NCBI RefSeq assembly: GCF_029892565.1
Contig: NZ_JARXVH010000015.1
Location: 181,557 to 245,556 of the forward strand
From: Streptomyces pseudovenezuelae
GTDB taxonomy: Bacteria; Actinomycetota; Actinomycetes; Streptomycetales; Streptomycetaceae
Direction of reading: 5' to 3'
DNA length: 64,000 bases
The notes beneath the pieces are model-generated. The model saw nothing but the letters and a program-made list of their open reading frames with translations. It did no database searches and was not told the origin of the DNA. The translations under genes and the position numbers were made by a program. This document shows positions 24,975-32,687 of the stretch, piece after piece (within the stretch, counting starts at the first letter, position 1; each line of letters opens with the position of its first letter).

Positions 24975-26509
24975 GACGGACTGTCGTTCTCGTCGCCGTG
25001 TCGGCCGCCCTGCTGACCGCCTGCACGACGACGCCGAAGGAGACCGCGGCTCCCGGCGGCTCCCCGCAGCCGGGCACCCTGCGCGTCCTCGCCTCCAGCG
25101 AACTCGCCGACATGACACCGGTGTTGGACCAGGTCCGCAAGGACACCGGGCTCACCGTCCGCCCCACCTACATGGGCACCCTGGACGCCGTGGACCTGCT
25201 CGCCAAGGGCGGGACCGACGGGCTGTACGACGCGGTGTGGCTGTCGTCGGACGACTATCTGCGGCTGCGGCCCGAAGCGGCGAAGAAGGTCGTGTCGGAG
25301 ACGTCGATCATGTCGAGCCCGGTCGCGGTCGGTGTGAAGACCGCCGTCGTCAAGGAGTTGGGCTGGACGCCGGCCCACGTCACCTGGTCGCAGGTCGAGC
25401 GGGCCGTGCAGGGGGGCCGGCTCAGCTACGGCATGACCGACCCGGCGCGCTCCAACTCCGGTTTCTCGACGCTCGTCTCGGTCGCCTCCGCCCTCTCCGG
25501 CGCGCAGTCCGCGCTCACCGACGCGGACGTCACCAAGGCCACGCCGAAGCTGAAGGAGTTCTTCAAGGGGCAGGAGCTGACGTCGGGTTCGTCGGGCTGG
25601 CTGGCGACCGCGTACGAGCGGCGCGGGAACGTCGACGCGATGCTCAACTACGAGTCCGTCCTCAAGGGCGTCTCCGGTCTTACGGTGATCCGCCCCACGG
25701 ACGGCGTCGTCACCGCCGACTACCCGCTCTCCTCCCTCGCCGCCACGAGCGCGGCGACCCGCGAGGAGTTCCGTCGCCTGACCGAGGCCCTGCGCACCCC
25801 GGCGATCCAGCGCCAGATCACCGAGCGCACCCACCGCCGCCCGGTCGTCCCCTCGGTGCGGCCCGCGCCCGGCCTGGACACCAGCCGACGCCGTGAACTC
25901 CCCTTCCCCGGCAGCCGATCCGTCGCCGACGGACTGCTCGACGCGTACGAGAACAAGCTGCGCCGCCCCTCCCGCACGGTCTACGTCCTGGACACCTCGG
26001 GCTCGATGAAGGGCGACCGCCTGAACCGGCTGAAGAAGGCGCTCACCGACCTCACCGCGGACTTCCGGGACCGCGAGGAGGTGACGCTGATGCCGTTCGG
26101 CTCGGACGTGAAGAGCGTACGGACCCATGTGATCGACCCCGCGGACCCGGGGACCGGCCTCGACGGCGTCCGCAAGGACACCAAGGCGCTCAGCGCCCAG
26201 GGCGACACCGCGATCTTCTCGTCGCTGGAGAAGGCGTACGACCATCTCGGCGCCGACGACGACACGTTCACGTCGATCGTGCTGATGACGGACGGCGAGA
26301 ACACCACCGGCGCCAAGTCCGGCGAGTTCGACGCCTTCTACCGCGGGCTCGGCGCGCAGCAGCGGCAGACCCCCGTCTTCCCGATCCTCTTCGGCGACTC
26401 CGACCGGGCGGAGCTGGAGCACATCGCCGATCTGACCGGCGGCCGCCTCTTCGACGCCCAAAAGGGCTCGCTGGACGGCGCCTTCGAGGAGATCCGTGGC
26501 TACCAGTAG
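24971..26509 (+). CDS. Lipoprotein fusing a substrate-binding domain to a von Willebrand A domain
   Basis: A 512-residue lipoprotein: signal peptide with lipobox LLTAC (Cys18), then a type II periplasmic-binding domain (about 35-300: LRVLASSELADMTPVLDQV; YGMTDPARSNSGFSTLVSV), a linker with Arg/Pro, and a C-terminal vWA domain (about 335-512). The MIDAS motif DTSGS is complete at 341-345 with a later VLMTDGE. Substrate-binding-plus-vWA proteins are thought to bind ligand and metal at the cell surface. Overlap of 4 nt with TelA and 14 nt with the next gene shows tight operon coupling. Confidence 0.88.
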   Translation: MRRTVVLVAVSAALLTACTTTPKETAAPGGSPQPGTLRVLASSELADMTPVLDQVRKDTGLTVRPTYMGTLDAVDLLAKGGTDGLYDAVWLSSDDYLRLRPEAAKKVVSETSIMSSPVAVGVKTAVVKELGWTPAHVTWSQVERAVQGGRLSYGMTDPARSNSGFSTLVSVASALSGAQSALTDADVTKATPKLKEFFKGQELTSGSSGWLATAYERRGNVDAMLNYESVLKGVSGLTVIRPTDGVVTADYPLSSLAATSAATREEFRRLTEALRTPAIQRQITERTHRRPVVPSVRPAPGLDTSRRRELPFPGSRSVADGLLDAYENKLRRPSRTVYVLDTSGSMKGDRLNRLKKALTDLTADFRDREEVTLMPFGSDVKSVRTHVIDPADPGTGLDGVRKDTKALSAQGDTAIFSSLEKAYDHLGADDDTFTSIVLMTDGENTTGAKSGEFDAFYRGLGAQQRQTPVFPILFGDSDRAELEHIADLTGGRLFDAQKGSLDGAFEEIRGYQ

Positions 26510-27104
26510 GTTCGTGGGGTTCCTGGAATCCCGCAAGAACATCACGGGCAGCGCCTGCGGACTGGCCGGCCTGGCGCTGACCTTCGTGGGCGCGGCGGGA
26601 CCGTACTGGCCCGTCGTGGTCGTCGGCCTGTACGGCGCGGGCGCGCTGATCGCCCCGCCGGAGCGGCCCGCGCCGCCCGCCTTCCCGGACCCGTCCGCCC
26701 AACTCGACGAGGTGCGCGAGGACTTCGAGCGGCTCGGCGGCTATCTCGCCGGTGTCGAGCTGCCGCCGGCGGCCGCGGGCCGGCTCACCGAACTGACCGG
26801 GCTGCTGGCCGCGTTGCTCGACCCGGGCTGGGCCACGGAGTTGCTGGGCCAGGACCCCGAGGGCCTGCACACCCTCTCCCGGGCGGTGCGCCAGGACATC
26901 CCCGAGGCCGTCGACACCTTCGTACGCACCCGGTGGTGGAGTCGGATGGCGCCGGGGCAGGAGCCGCCGGAGCGCCATCTGGAACGGCAGTTGACGCTCC
27001 TGCAGGAGGAGGCGGACCGGTTGGCCGCGTCCCTGCGCGAGACGGAGGCACGGCGGCAGGAGTCGCACACGCGGTATCTGGAGGACCGGGGCCGGGGGGC
27101 CTGA
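26496..27104 (+). CDS. Small membrane protein with C-terminal coiled coil, last gene of TelA operon
   Basis: A 202-residue protein starting at GTG 26496, inside the end of the previous gene. Two adjacent hydrophobic segments (about 19-50, GSACGLAGLALTFVGAAGPY then VVVVGLYGAGALIA) form a membrane hairpin, followed by a cytoplasmic helical region and a Glu/Arg-rich C terminus of coiled-coil type (LTLLQEEADRLAASLRETEA). No recognised family. Such proteins often accompany TelA in actinobacteria; a scaffold role at the membrane is possible. Confidence 0.7.
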   Translation: MATSRFVGFLESRKNITGSACGLAGLALTFVGAAGPYWPVVVVGLYGAGALIAPPERPAPPAFPDPSAQLDEVREDFERLGGYLAGVELPPAAAGRLTELTGLLAALLDPGWATELLGQDPEGLHTLSRAVRQDIPEAVDTFVRTRWWSRMAPGQEPPERHLERQLTLLQEEADRLAASLRETEARRQESHTRYLEDRGRGA

Positions 27105-27131
27105 ATCGACCCCTGACTCACCGGGCCCGAG

Positions 27132-28313
27132 TCACTGTCCCTGGCGACCGACCAGGAACACGATCAGCACCAGCACCACGATCAGCAGCACCGCCACCTT
27201 CACCGCCCCGAACCGGCCACCGCCGACCGGCACGTCCTGTGTGACCGGTGCCGGCGGCGGTGGCGGCAGCGGGACCGGGGCGGGGCCGTTGAAGACGTCG
27301 TGGCCGGTCAGGGCCGCTCGGGTGCACCACGGGCAGGTCGCGAGGTGGGAGCCGTAGGTGTGCAGGGGGCGGTGCGGGCAGATGCGCATGCGGGCCCGCT
27401 CCCGGTCGAGCGCCCGTAGCCAGGCCTCCGCCGGGGGGCGGGCGGCGGGGGCGTGCACGCCGGGGCCGAAGGCGGCGCGGGCCAGGGTGAGGAGTTCGGG
27501 CGGCAGCACGGACGGGTCGACGGTGCCGCGCGGGATGGTGACCAGCTCGGGGCGTACGACGTAGGAGCAGCTGGCGGCGATGTTGTCCTTGACGGTCGAC
27601 TCGGAGGTGCTCTCGTGCGGGACGCCCCCGAAGGGGTGGTTGCCGGCCGTCAGCAGTTGGTAGACGAGGACCGCGAGGGCGAAGTCGTCGCTGGCCCGGG
27701 TGGCGGGGGCGCCGGACTGCCGCTCGGGGGACGAGTAGTCGGTGGTGTGCATCAGGCAGGGGAAGGGTTCGCCGGTGACCGCGTCGGTGAAGGCGATGGA
27801 GTCGCAGTCGAGGAAGGTGACGAAGCCGTTGCCGTCCACGACCACGTTGCTGCTGGAGAAGTCGCCGATGACCAGATGGTCGTGGTGCATGCGCGCGGTC
27901 ATGAAGGCGAGGTTCCAGGAGACGCCGAGCAGGAACCGCCAGTCCGCCCGCTCCGGGAAGAGCCGCAGCCGCTGGGTGCGGGTGAACAGGCCGACCAGCT
28001 GGACGTGTTCGGGCTCCCCGAAGCGGTGCATGGCGTAGCCGAGGAACTCTCCCTCGGCGCCCCGGGCGATCGCGGTGGGCCAGGCCAGCTCGGGCGGCTG
28101 GGACTGGTCGGTGGGACGGGCGGCGAGCGGGGACATGGTCAACATGCGGGCCAGCCGCCGCTCCTGGTCGGGTCCCGGCGGTTCGCGGTAGAGCTTGACG
28201 ACCGTGCCGTGGTCGCCCTCGACCGGGAAGACGGCCGCCTGGCCGCCGCCCTTGAGCGGGAGTTCGGCCAACTGGGCCTGCTTGCCGTCGAGATACACGA
28301 CCCGGCCGCTCAT
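27132..28313 (-). CDS. TerY-P triad kinase: atypical protein kinase with zinc ribbon and membrane anchor
   Basis: A 393-residue protein. Residues 1-270 form a kinase-like domain: ATP-binding Lys in TVVKLYRE, catalytic loop IGDFSSSNVVVD (Asp and Asn kept, HRD replaced), and metal-binding Asp in FLDCDS in place of DFG. A zinc-ribbon-like CPHRPLHTYGSHLATCPWC follows (about 312-330), then a Pro-rich linker and a C-terminal transmembrane helix. In the TerY-P triad this kinase acts with a vWA protein and a PP2C phosphatase. Here those two genes lie directly upstream, overlapping 4 nt with the phosphatase. The converging TelA operon ends 27 nt from its stop. Confidence 0.82.
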   Translation of the reverse strand: MSGRVVYLDGKQAQLAELPLKGGGQAAVFPVEGDHGTVVKLYREPPGPDQERRLARMLTMSPLAARPTDQSQPPELAWPTAIARGAEGEFLGYAMHRFGEPEHVQLVGLFTRTQRLRLFPERADWRFLLGVSWNLAFMTARMHHDHLVIGDFSSSNVVVDGNGFVTFLDCDSIAFTDAVTGEPFPCLMHTTDYSSPERQSGAPATRASDDFALAVLVYQLLTAGNHPFGGVPHESTSESTVKDNIAASCSYVVRPELVTIPRGTVDPSVLPPELLTLARAAFGPGVHAPAARPPAEAWLRALDRERARMRICPHRPLHTYGSHLATCPWCTRAALTGHDVFNGPAPVPLPPPPPAPVTQDVPVGGGRFGAVKVAVLLIVVLVLIVFLVGRQGQ

Positions 28314-29110
28314 GCCCGTACCTCCCGCACGGCCCGCAGCAGGGTCTTGTCGTCGGCGTTCAGCGCGGTCAGCCGGTCCGACCTGAGCAGTGCGGCCAGG
28401 TTCTCGTGGGCGCTGTCGGAGACCGGGCCCGGGGTGGTGTCCAGGGAGCGGAAGACGGCGTCGGCGAAGGAGGCGTTGGGCATCGGCGCGCCCCCGGCCG
28501 AGCGGGACAGCGCGGCCTGCGCGAGTCCGTCGGTGGACAGCAGCACCCCGTCCACGCCCGGGTCGCACACGCAGTCGGTGTGGATCCGGCGGGCCGCGTC
28601 CGGCGAGGTGAGGAAGACCGTCTCGTTGCTGTACTCGCTGACGGCGGCCGGCTGCGGCAGCGCGTGGAACTGCCGCTCCCCGTCCTCGGTCCCGGCCCGC
28701 AGCACCACGAAGCCGTCGCCGACGGTGAGATGACCGAGCCAGCCGGGGGTCAGCACGACGACGGTGAGGGTGGTCGCGAAGTCCGCCGCCGACGCCCCCG
28801 TGGTGTCCAGGAACACCTTGGTGACGTCGTGGAAGGCGTCCGTCAGCAGGTCGTGCACGGCCTCACCGGGCGGGGTGTCGACGGCGGCGGATGACCTTCG
28901 TACGAAGTGCTCGACGGCCAGGTCCACCGCGAGCCGTGAGCCCTCCTCGGAGCGCGGCCTGCTGCCCGCGCCGTCCGCGACGGCGAGCACCGCGACCTGC
29001 CCCGACACGGTGTGCGCGCACGCGTCCTGACAGGGGCGGCCGTCCCTGCGGTGCCGGTAGCCCTCGACGCTCATGCCGTGGATCCGCCAGCCGGCCCGGC
29101 CCGCGCCCAT
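28310..29110 (-). CDS. PP2C-type protein phosphatase of the TerY-P triad
   Basis: A 266-residue PP2C (PPM) serine/threonine phosphatase: AVLAVADGAGSRPRSEEGSR holds the metal-binding Asp of the DG motif, ATTLTVVVLTPGWLGHLTVG and VLLSTDGLAQAAL are later motifs, and DDKTLL near the C terminus carries the final Asp. It should reverse phosphorylation by the adjacent kinase. It begins 3 nt after the TerY-like gene ends and overlaps the kinase start by 4 nt, so the three are made together. Confidence 0.87.
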   Translation of the reverse strand: MGAGRAGWRIHGMSVEGYRHRRDGRPCQDACAHTVSGQVAVLAVADGAGSRPRSEEGSRLAVDLAVEHFVRRSSAAVDTPPGEAVHDLLTDAFHDVTKVFLDTTGASAADFATTLTVVVLTPGWLGHLTVGDGFVVLRAGTEDGERQFHALPQPAAVSEYSNETVFLTSPDAARRIHTDCVCDPGVDGVLLSTDGLAQAALSRSAGGAPMPNASFADAVFRSLDTTPGPVSDSAHENLAALLRSDRLTALNADDKTLLRAVREVRA

Positions 29111-29113
29111 CGC

Positions 29114-29875
29114 CTAGCTCTCCCAGGCCGGGCGCTGGGTCTTGAACTGGCTGAAGATCTTCTCGAAGACCTCGTCGCCCGCGCCCTTCTGCTCGGCGTT
29201 GGCGCTCGCGGACATCATCTGCAGCAGCTCACGGAACGGGAAGCCCTGGATGCGGGCGTTGAACGTCGGCGCGAAGGCGCGCAGCACCTGTTCGCCGATG
29301 TCGGTGATGCCGCCGACGCCGATCGCGTAGAGCCGGAAGCGGCGGGCGCGCTGCTCCTCGGCGAGGACGGGGACCAGCCGCTGCCAGGAGTCGGTGCGGC
29401 GGCCGGTGCCGTCGGTGGGCAGTCCGTCGGTGACCAGGCAGATCTGCGGGCGGTAGTACTGCAGCCCGGAGGCGCGCAGTTCGGCCTTGCGGGCCGCGAC
29501 GACGTGCATCGACAGCTCAAGTGCCTCGGTCATCAACGTCACGCCGGCGGCGGCCAGTCGGGGCGGCCGGAACGTGTGGGCGGGCACGAACGGGCTCACC
29601 GGCGTCCCCGGCGGCAGCGGCTGCGGGCCGCGCCACGCGGCGACGCCCTGTCCGCCGAAGGTGACCAGGGCGACCTCGACGGAGTAGCTGAGCGCCACGT
29701 CGTCGTGGAGCTCGCGGGTCCACTCCACCAGGGCGTCGTTGAGCGTCTGGATCGGCGGGCCCGCCATCGAGCTGGAGGTGTCGAGGCACAGCACCAGCGG
29801 CAGCCGCTGGGCGTTGTTCTCGAACTCGATGTCGGCGTACTCCGCCGGCAGGGTGGGCGGGTATTCGCTGGACAT
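29114..29875 (-). CDS. TerY-like von Willebrand A domain protein
   Basis: A 253-residue cytoplasmic vWA protein with full MIDAS: DTSSSMAG near residue 32, a Thr in GVTLMTEALE, and VTDGLPTDGT. This matches TerY, the adaptor of the TerY-P triad, which is thought to bring metal-dependent partners to the kinase and phosphatase. AGGAGAGG precedes the ATG at 29875. It lacks a signal peptide, unlike the lipoprotein vWA at 24971, so the cluster has one vWA on each side of the membrane. An in-frame extension to 30310 is Arg/Pro-rich shadow. Confidence 0.87.
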   Translation of the reverse strand: MSSEYPPTLPAEYADIEFENNAQRLPLVLCLDTSSSMAGPPIQTLNDALVEWTRELHDDVALSYSVEVALVTFGGQGVAAWRGPQPLPPGTPVSPFVPAHTFRPPRLAAAGVTLMTEALELSMHVVAARKAELRASGLQYYRPQICLVTDGLPTDGTGRRTDSWQRLVPVLAEEQRARRFRLYAIGVGGITDIGEQVLRAFAPTFNARIQGFPFRELLQMMSASANAEQKGAGDEVFEKIFSQFKTQRPAWES

Positions 29876-29901
29876 GGGCCTCTCCTGGTGGAACCGGTAC
29901 G

Positions 29902-30846
29902 TCAGCGGGCGGGGGCGGACCGCCCTGCGGCGGGCGGGAAGGCGTGCAGGACGTCCGCGTCCTTCTCCGGGACGTCGGTGACGTCGACGGGCGAGCCGGG
30001 CACGGGCGGCGCCTGTCCGGGCTCCGCCCACACCGCCCGGTACAGGACGCGGTCGACCTCGACGTAGCCCTGCGGGTGCAGGTCGGTGCGGACGACGGCG
30101 GACCGGGCGGAACCGGCGCGGTTTCGGGCCCGGTGCCGGCCGCCGGAACGGGCGGGTGTGGTGCGCAGGGCGCGGGTGGGTTCGTCGGCGTCGGCGGTGC
30201 GGGAGGCCTGACCGGCCGTGGCGGGGGCCGGAGTCCGGGTGCGGCGGACGAGGAAGTAGAAGGCGCCGAGGAGGAGGACGAGGACGGTGGCGGTGGCGGG
30301 GAGCAGCCATTGGCTACGGTTGTCGCCCTGGTCGTCGGCGGGGCCTACGACGTAGGCGTGCTGCTCGGTGGCCTCGTCCGCCGTGATCAGCTTGTCGCCG
30401 GACATCGGGGACTCGCCCGGGCCGACCAGCTCGCACAGGTCCTTGCGCGTCGACCCGCAGAGAATGTCCAGCTCCTTGCGCATGCTCCGCGACAAGCGGT
30501 CGATCTTCGCGCTCTCGTCGACGAGCCGGCCGCGTTGTTCCGCCAGCAGGAGCAGGACCGTGCCGCCCTCGCCGGTGGAGACGCCGGCCGGCACCTGGAC
30601 GTTCAGCTTGCTGCTCTTCCTCTCGATGTCCTCGATGAGGTCGGCGCGTTGGGTCGTGGAGCCGTCGAGGCGCAGCGCCCGGTCGAGGGTGACGGTGACG
30701 GTCCCGCCGTCGAGCTCGCTCGACCAGCACTTCAGCCTGGCCGAGAAGTCCCCGCCGCATCCGTCGTCCGCCCCGGCCGCCGGCGCGACCGACACCAGGA
30801 CGAGAAGAATTCCCAGAAAGATGGTGAAACGCAACGATCGCCCCAT
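29902..30846 (-). CDS. Membrane protein with signal peptide and extracellular domain, upstream of TerY
   Basis: A 314-residue protein: signal peptide (about 1-26), an extracytoplasmic region with four Cys (DDGCGGDFSARLKCW; DILCGSTRKDLCELV), one transmembrane helix near residues 183-203, then a cytoplasmic Arg/Pro-rich linker and a small domain (GYVEVDRVLYRAVW). The type I topology suggests a receptor passing an outside signal to the cytoplasm, where the kinase/phosphatase triad acts; this is inferred from position, 26 nt upstream of the TerY-like gene. No family recognised. Confidence 0.75.
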   Translation of the reverse strand: MGRSLRFTIFLGILLVLVSVAPAAGADDGCGGDFSARLKCWSSELDGGTVTVTLDRALRLDGSTTQRADLIEDIERKSSKLNVQVPAGVSTGEGGTVLLLLAEQRGRLVDESAKIDRLSRSMRKELDILCGSTRKDLCELVGPGESPMSGDKLITADEATEQHAYVVGPADDQGDNRSQWLLPATATVLVLLLGAFYFLVRRTRTPAPATAGQASRTADADEPTRALRTTPARSGGRHRARNRAGSARSAVVRTDLHPQGYVEVDRVLYRAVWAEPGQAPPVPGSPVDVTDVPEKDADVLHAFPPAAGRSAPAR

Positions 30847-30938
30847 GGGCACCCCCGTGGCCCGAAAAGACCCCCGCCCATAGTGGAGCCAACAGGCCCG
30901 CGTCCGAAAGGGGCTGTGCCCCCTCACACCTGTCACTT

Positions 30939-31394
30939 CTACAACTGGAACACCTGGTGGCAGCGGATGAACATCTGCCGCGCCCGTTCCACCCAATCAC
31001 TGGCCAGAGCATCGAAATCCGTCTGCGTGACCCGGCAGGTCAGCGGGAGATCGCACACCCCGGCGAGACACGGCCGCGGTCCCCGGACGTCCCACACGGA
31101 GAGCATGGGATTGAGCTGTTCCGTGTTCCACGCGTTGGACGCGGCGGCGGCGAGGGCCAGTTGGTCGTGGCGCAGGTCCTGGCCGTCGGTGACGAAGGCG
31201 ACGAGCAGCCGCTTGGTGGTCATGAAGCGGACCGTGAGCGTGCGGCCGGTCTCCTCCAGGTCGAAGCGCAGGGACACGGAGTCGGTGTCCGTCAGGGCGT
31301 GGTAGTTCCGGTCGGCGCCCCACTTCTGCACCAACTGCCTCCAGTGCGTGCCGATTTCGAGGACCGGGCGGGGAAAGGACTCAGAGGGAGCCAC
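30939..31394 (-). CDS. YbjN-like domain protein
   Basis: A 151-residue protein reminiscent of the YbjN / type III secretion-chaperone-like fold (WNTEQLNPMLSVWDVRG; TVRFMTTKRLLVAFVTDGQD). It starts at a GTG inside the end of the Ser/Thr kinase gene (14-nt overlap) and is therefore co-translated with it. Such domains bind other proteins and are often coupled to regulators. Function unproven; the family assignment is by pattern only. Confidence 0.6.
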   Translation of the reverse strand: MAPSESFPRPVLEIGTHWRQLVQKWGADRNYHALTDTDSVSLRFDLEETGRTLTVRFMTTKRLLVAFVTDGQDLRHDQLALAAAASNAWNTEQLNPMLSVWDVRGPRPCLAGVCDLPLTCRVTQTDFDALASDWVERARQMFIRCHQVFQL

Positions 31395-32367
31395 GGTTCA
31401 CCGCCCGGGTGACCATCGCGTCGGTCAGTCCGGCGTCCAGCAGCGCCTGGGCGTGCAGCAGCAGACAGGACGGCACCGACACGCTCGTACCGGAGGAGCG
31501 GCGGGCCGCCAGTTCGCTGACCCGGAGTTCGATGGTCCGCCTCACCTTGGGCGGCGGCCAGGACGGCGACTGCTCGGTCTCCGCGAGGAGTTCGGTCAGC
31601 AGCACGTCGAGTGGGGGCCGGTCCTCGGGTTTCTTGGCGAGGCAGCGGGCGACCAGGGGTCGTATGCCCGCTGGTACGGCGTCGAGTTCGGGTTCGCCGC
31701 AGACGACCTGGTAGCGCACCGACTCGCCGGTGCCGTGCGGCGGGCGGCCGGTGAGGGCGTAGACCAGGACTCCGCCGAGGGAGAAGACGTCGCTCGGCGG
31801 GCCGACCCGCGCGCCCTTCATCTGCTCGGGGGACATGAACGGCGGGGTGCCGACGATGAGTCCGGCCTGGGTGAGTCCGGGCGCGCCGTCGACGCGGGAG
31901 ATGCCGAAGTCGATGACGCGGGGGCCGTCGGCGGCCAGCAGTACGTTCGACGGTTTGAGGTCGCGGTGCACGACTCCGGCCGCGTGCACGGCCTGCAGAG
32001 CCTCGACCAGGAAGGCGCCGAGCTTGCGCACCTGCGCCTCGGGCAGCGGACCGTCGGTGCGGACCGCCTCCGTGAGCGAGGGGCCCGCCACGTACATCGT
32101 GGCCAGCCAGGGCAGTTCGGCCTCCGTGTCGGCGTCGATCACGGCCGCCGTGTACGCGCCGCTGACCACCCGGGCGGCGGCGACCTCGCGGGCGAAGCGC
32201 TCCCGGAACTCGGGTTCGGCGGCCAGTTCCTGGCGCACCACCTTGACCGCCACCTCGCGCCCGGCCGGCGAACGGCCGAGATACACCCATCCCATGCCGC
32301 CGGATCCAAGGCGCCCGACGATCCGGTAGGGCCCCACCTTCAGGGGATCGCTGACCGGTGTGCGCAC
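31381..32367 (-). CDS. Hanks-type Ser/Thr protein kinase
   Basis: A 328-residue soluble kinase. The P-loop GSGGMG is at 21-26, the ATP Lys at 42 (VAVKVV), the catalytic loop HRDLKPSN at 134-141, DFG at 153-155 and the APE-equivalent SPE about 179-181, so it is predicted active. After about residue 265 there is a C-terminal helical extension instead of the transmembrane plus PASTA segment of PknB. GTG start with SD GAGGTGAG. It is upstream of, and in line with, the YbjN-like gene and the TerY-P block, so it may feed phosphorylation into that system. Confidence 0.9.
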   Translation of the reverse strand: MRTPVSDPLKVGPYRIVGRLGSGGMGWVYLGRSPAGREVAVKVVRQELAAEPEFRERFAREVAAARVVSGAYTAAVIDADTEAELPWLATMYVAGPSLTEAVRTDGPLPEAQVRKLGAFLVEALQAVHAAGVVHRDLKPSNVLLAADGPRVIDFGISRVDGAPGLTQAGLIVGTPPFMSPEQMKGARVGPPSDVFSLGGVLVYALTGRPPHGTGESVRYQVVCGEPELDAVPAGIRPLVARCLAKKPEDRPPLDVLLTELLAETEQSPSWPPPKVRRTIELRVSELAARRSSGTSVSVPSCLLLHAQALLDAGLTDAMVTRAVNRGSL

Positions 32368-32687
32368 CCCGCTCACCTCATTTCGGGGTTCGTTGCAGGA
32401 TGTCCCGAGTGTCCCGCGAAATCCCGGTGCGCACAGAGGTGATGCAAGAAGACGCGAGAAGATACGAGAAGTGGAAGCCGTCGGTTTCACGACAGAGACG
32501 GCAGCGGCGGCCGAACAACGGCGAGGGCCCGCCGCCGCGTTCCCGTCGGGGCGGACGGGAACGGTGACGACGGGCCCACAGTCCCGCACGCCGTTGTGCG
32601 GGACCTCGCCGGTCTGCACCGCGGCCGGCCGTGACGATCGCTGGTCAGGGCACCGTTGCCGGCCGCGGAGTCTTTCAGGTGCGGGAC
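32368..32687. other. Intergenic region between pckG and the kinase gene
   Basis: This 320-bp stretch has no credible ORF. It holds two GC-rich hairpins (separate entry) near the pckG end and must contain the kinase promoter toward 32400-32480; no clear -35/-10 pair was found. Confidence 0.5.
32538..32604 (-). terminator. Two tandem GC-rich hairpins downstream of pckG
   Basis: CGTTCCCGTC (32538-32547) pairs with 32554-32563 around GGGGCG, and GTCCCGCAC (32581-32589) pairs with 32596-32604 around GCCGTT. Both stems are perfect. They lie 85-150 nt after the pckG stop in its direction and lack U-tracts. Confidence 0.65.

Noticed and set aside
27114..27134. Hairpin TGACTC-GAGTCA between the converging TelA and TerY-P operons
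   Set aside because: Only a 6-bp stem with 9-nt loop and it overlaps the kinase stop; too weak to call a terminator.
22697..32367. Idea that the TelA/TerY-P block is a prophage or genomic island
   Set aside because: GC content and codon use equal the surroundings, and no integrase, tRNA junction or att-type repeat was seen.
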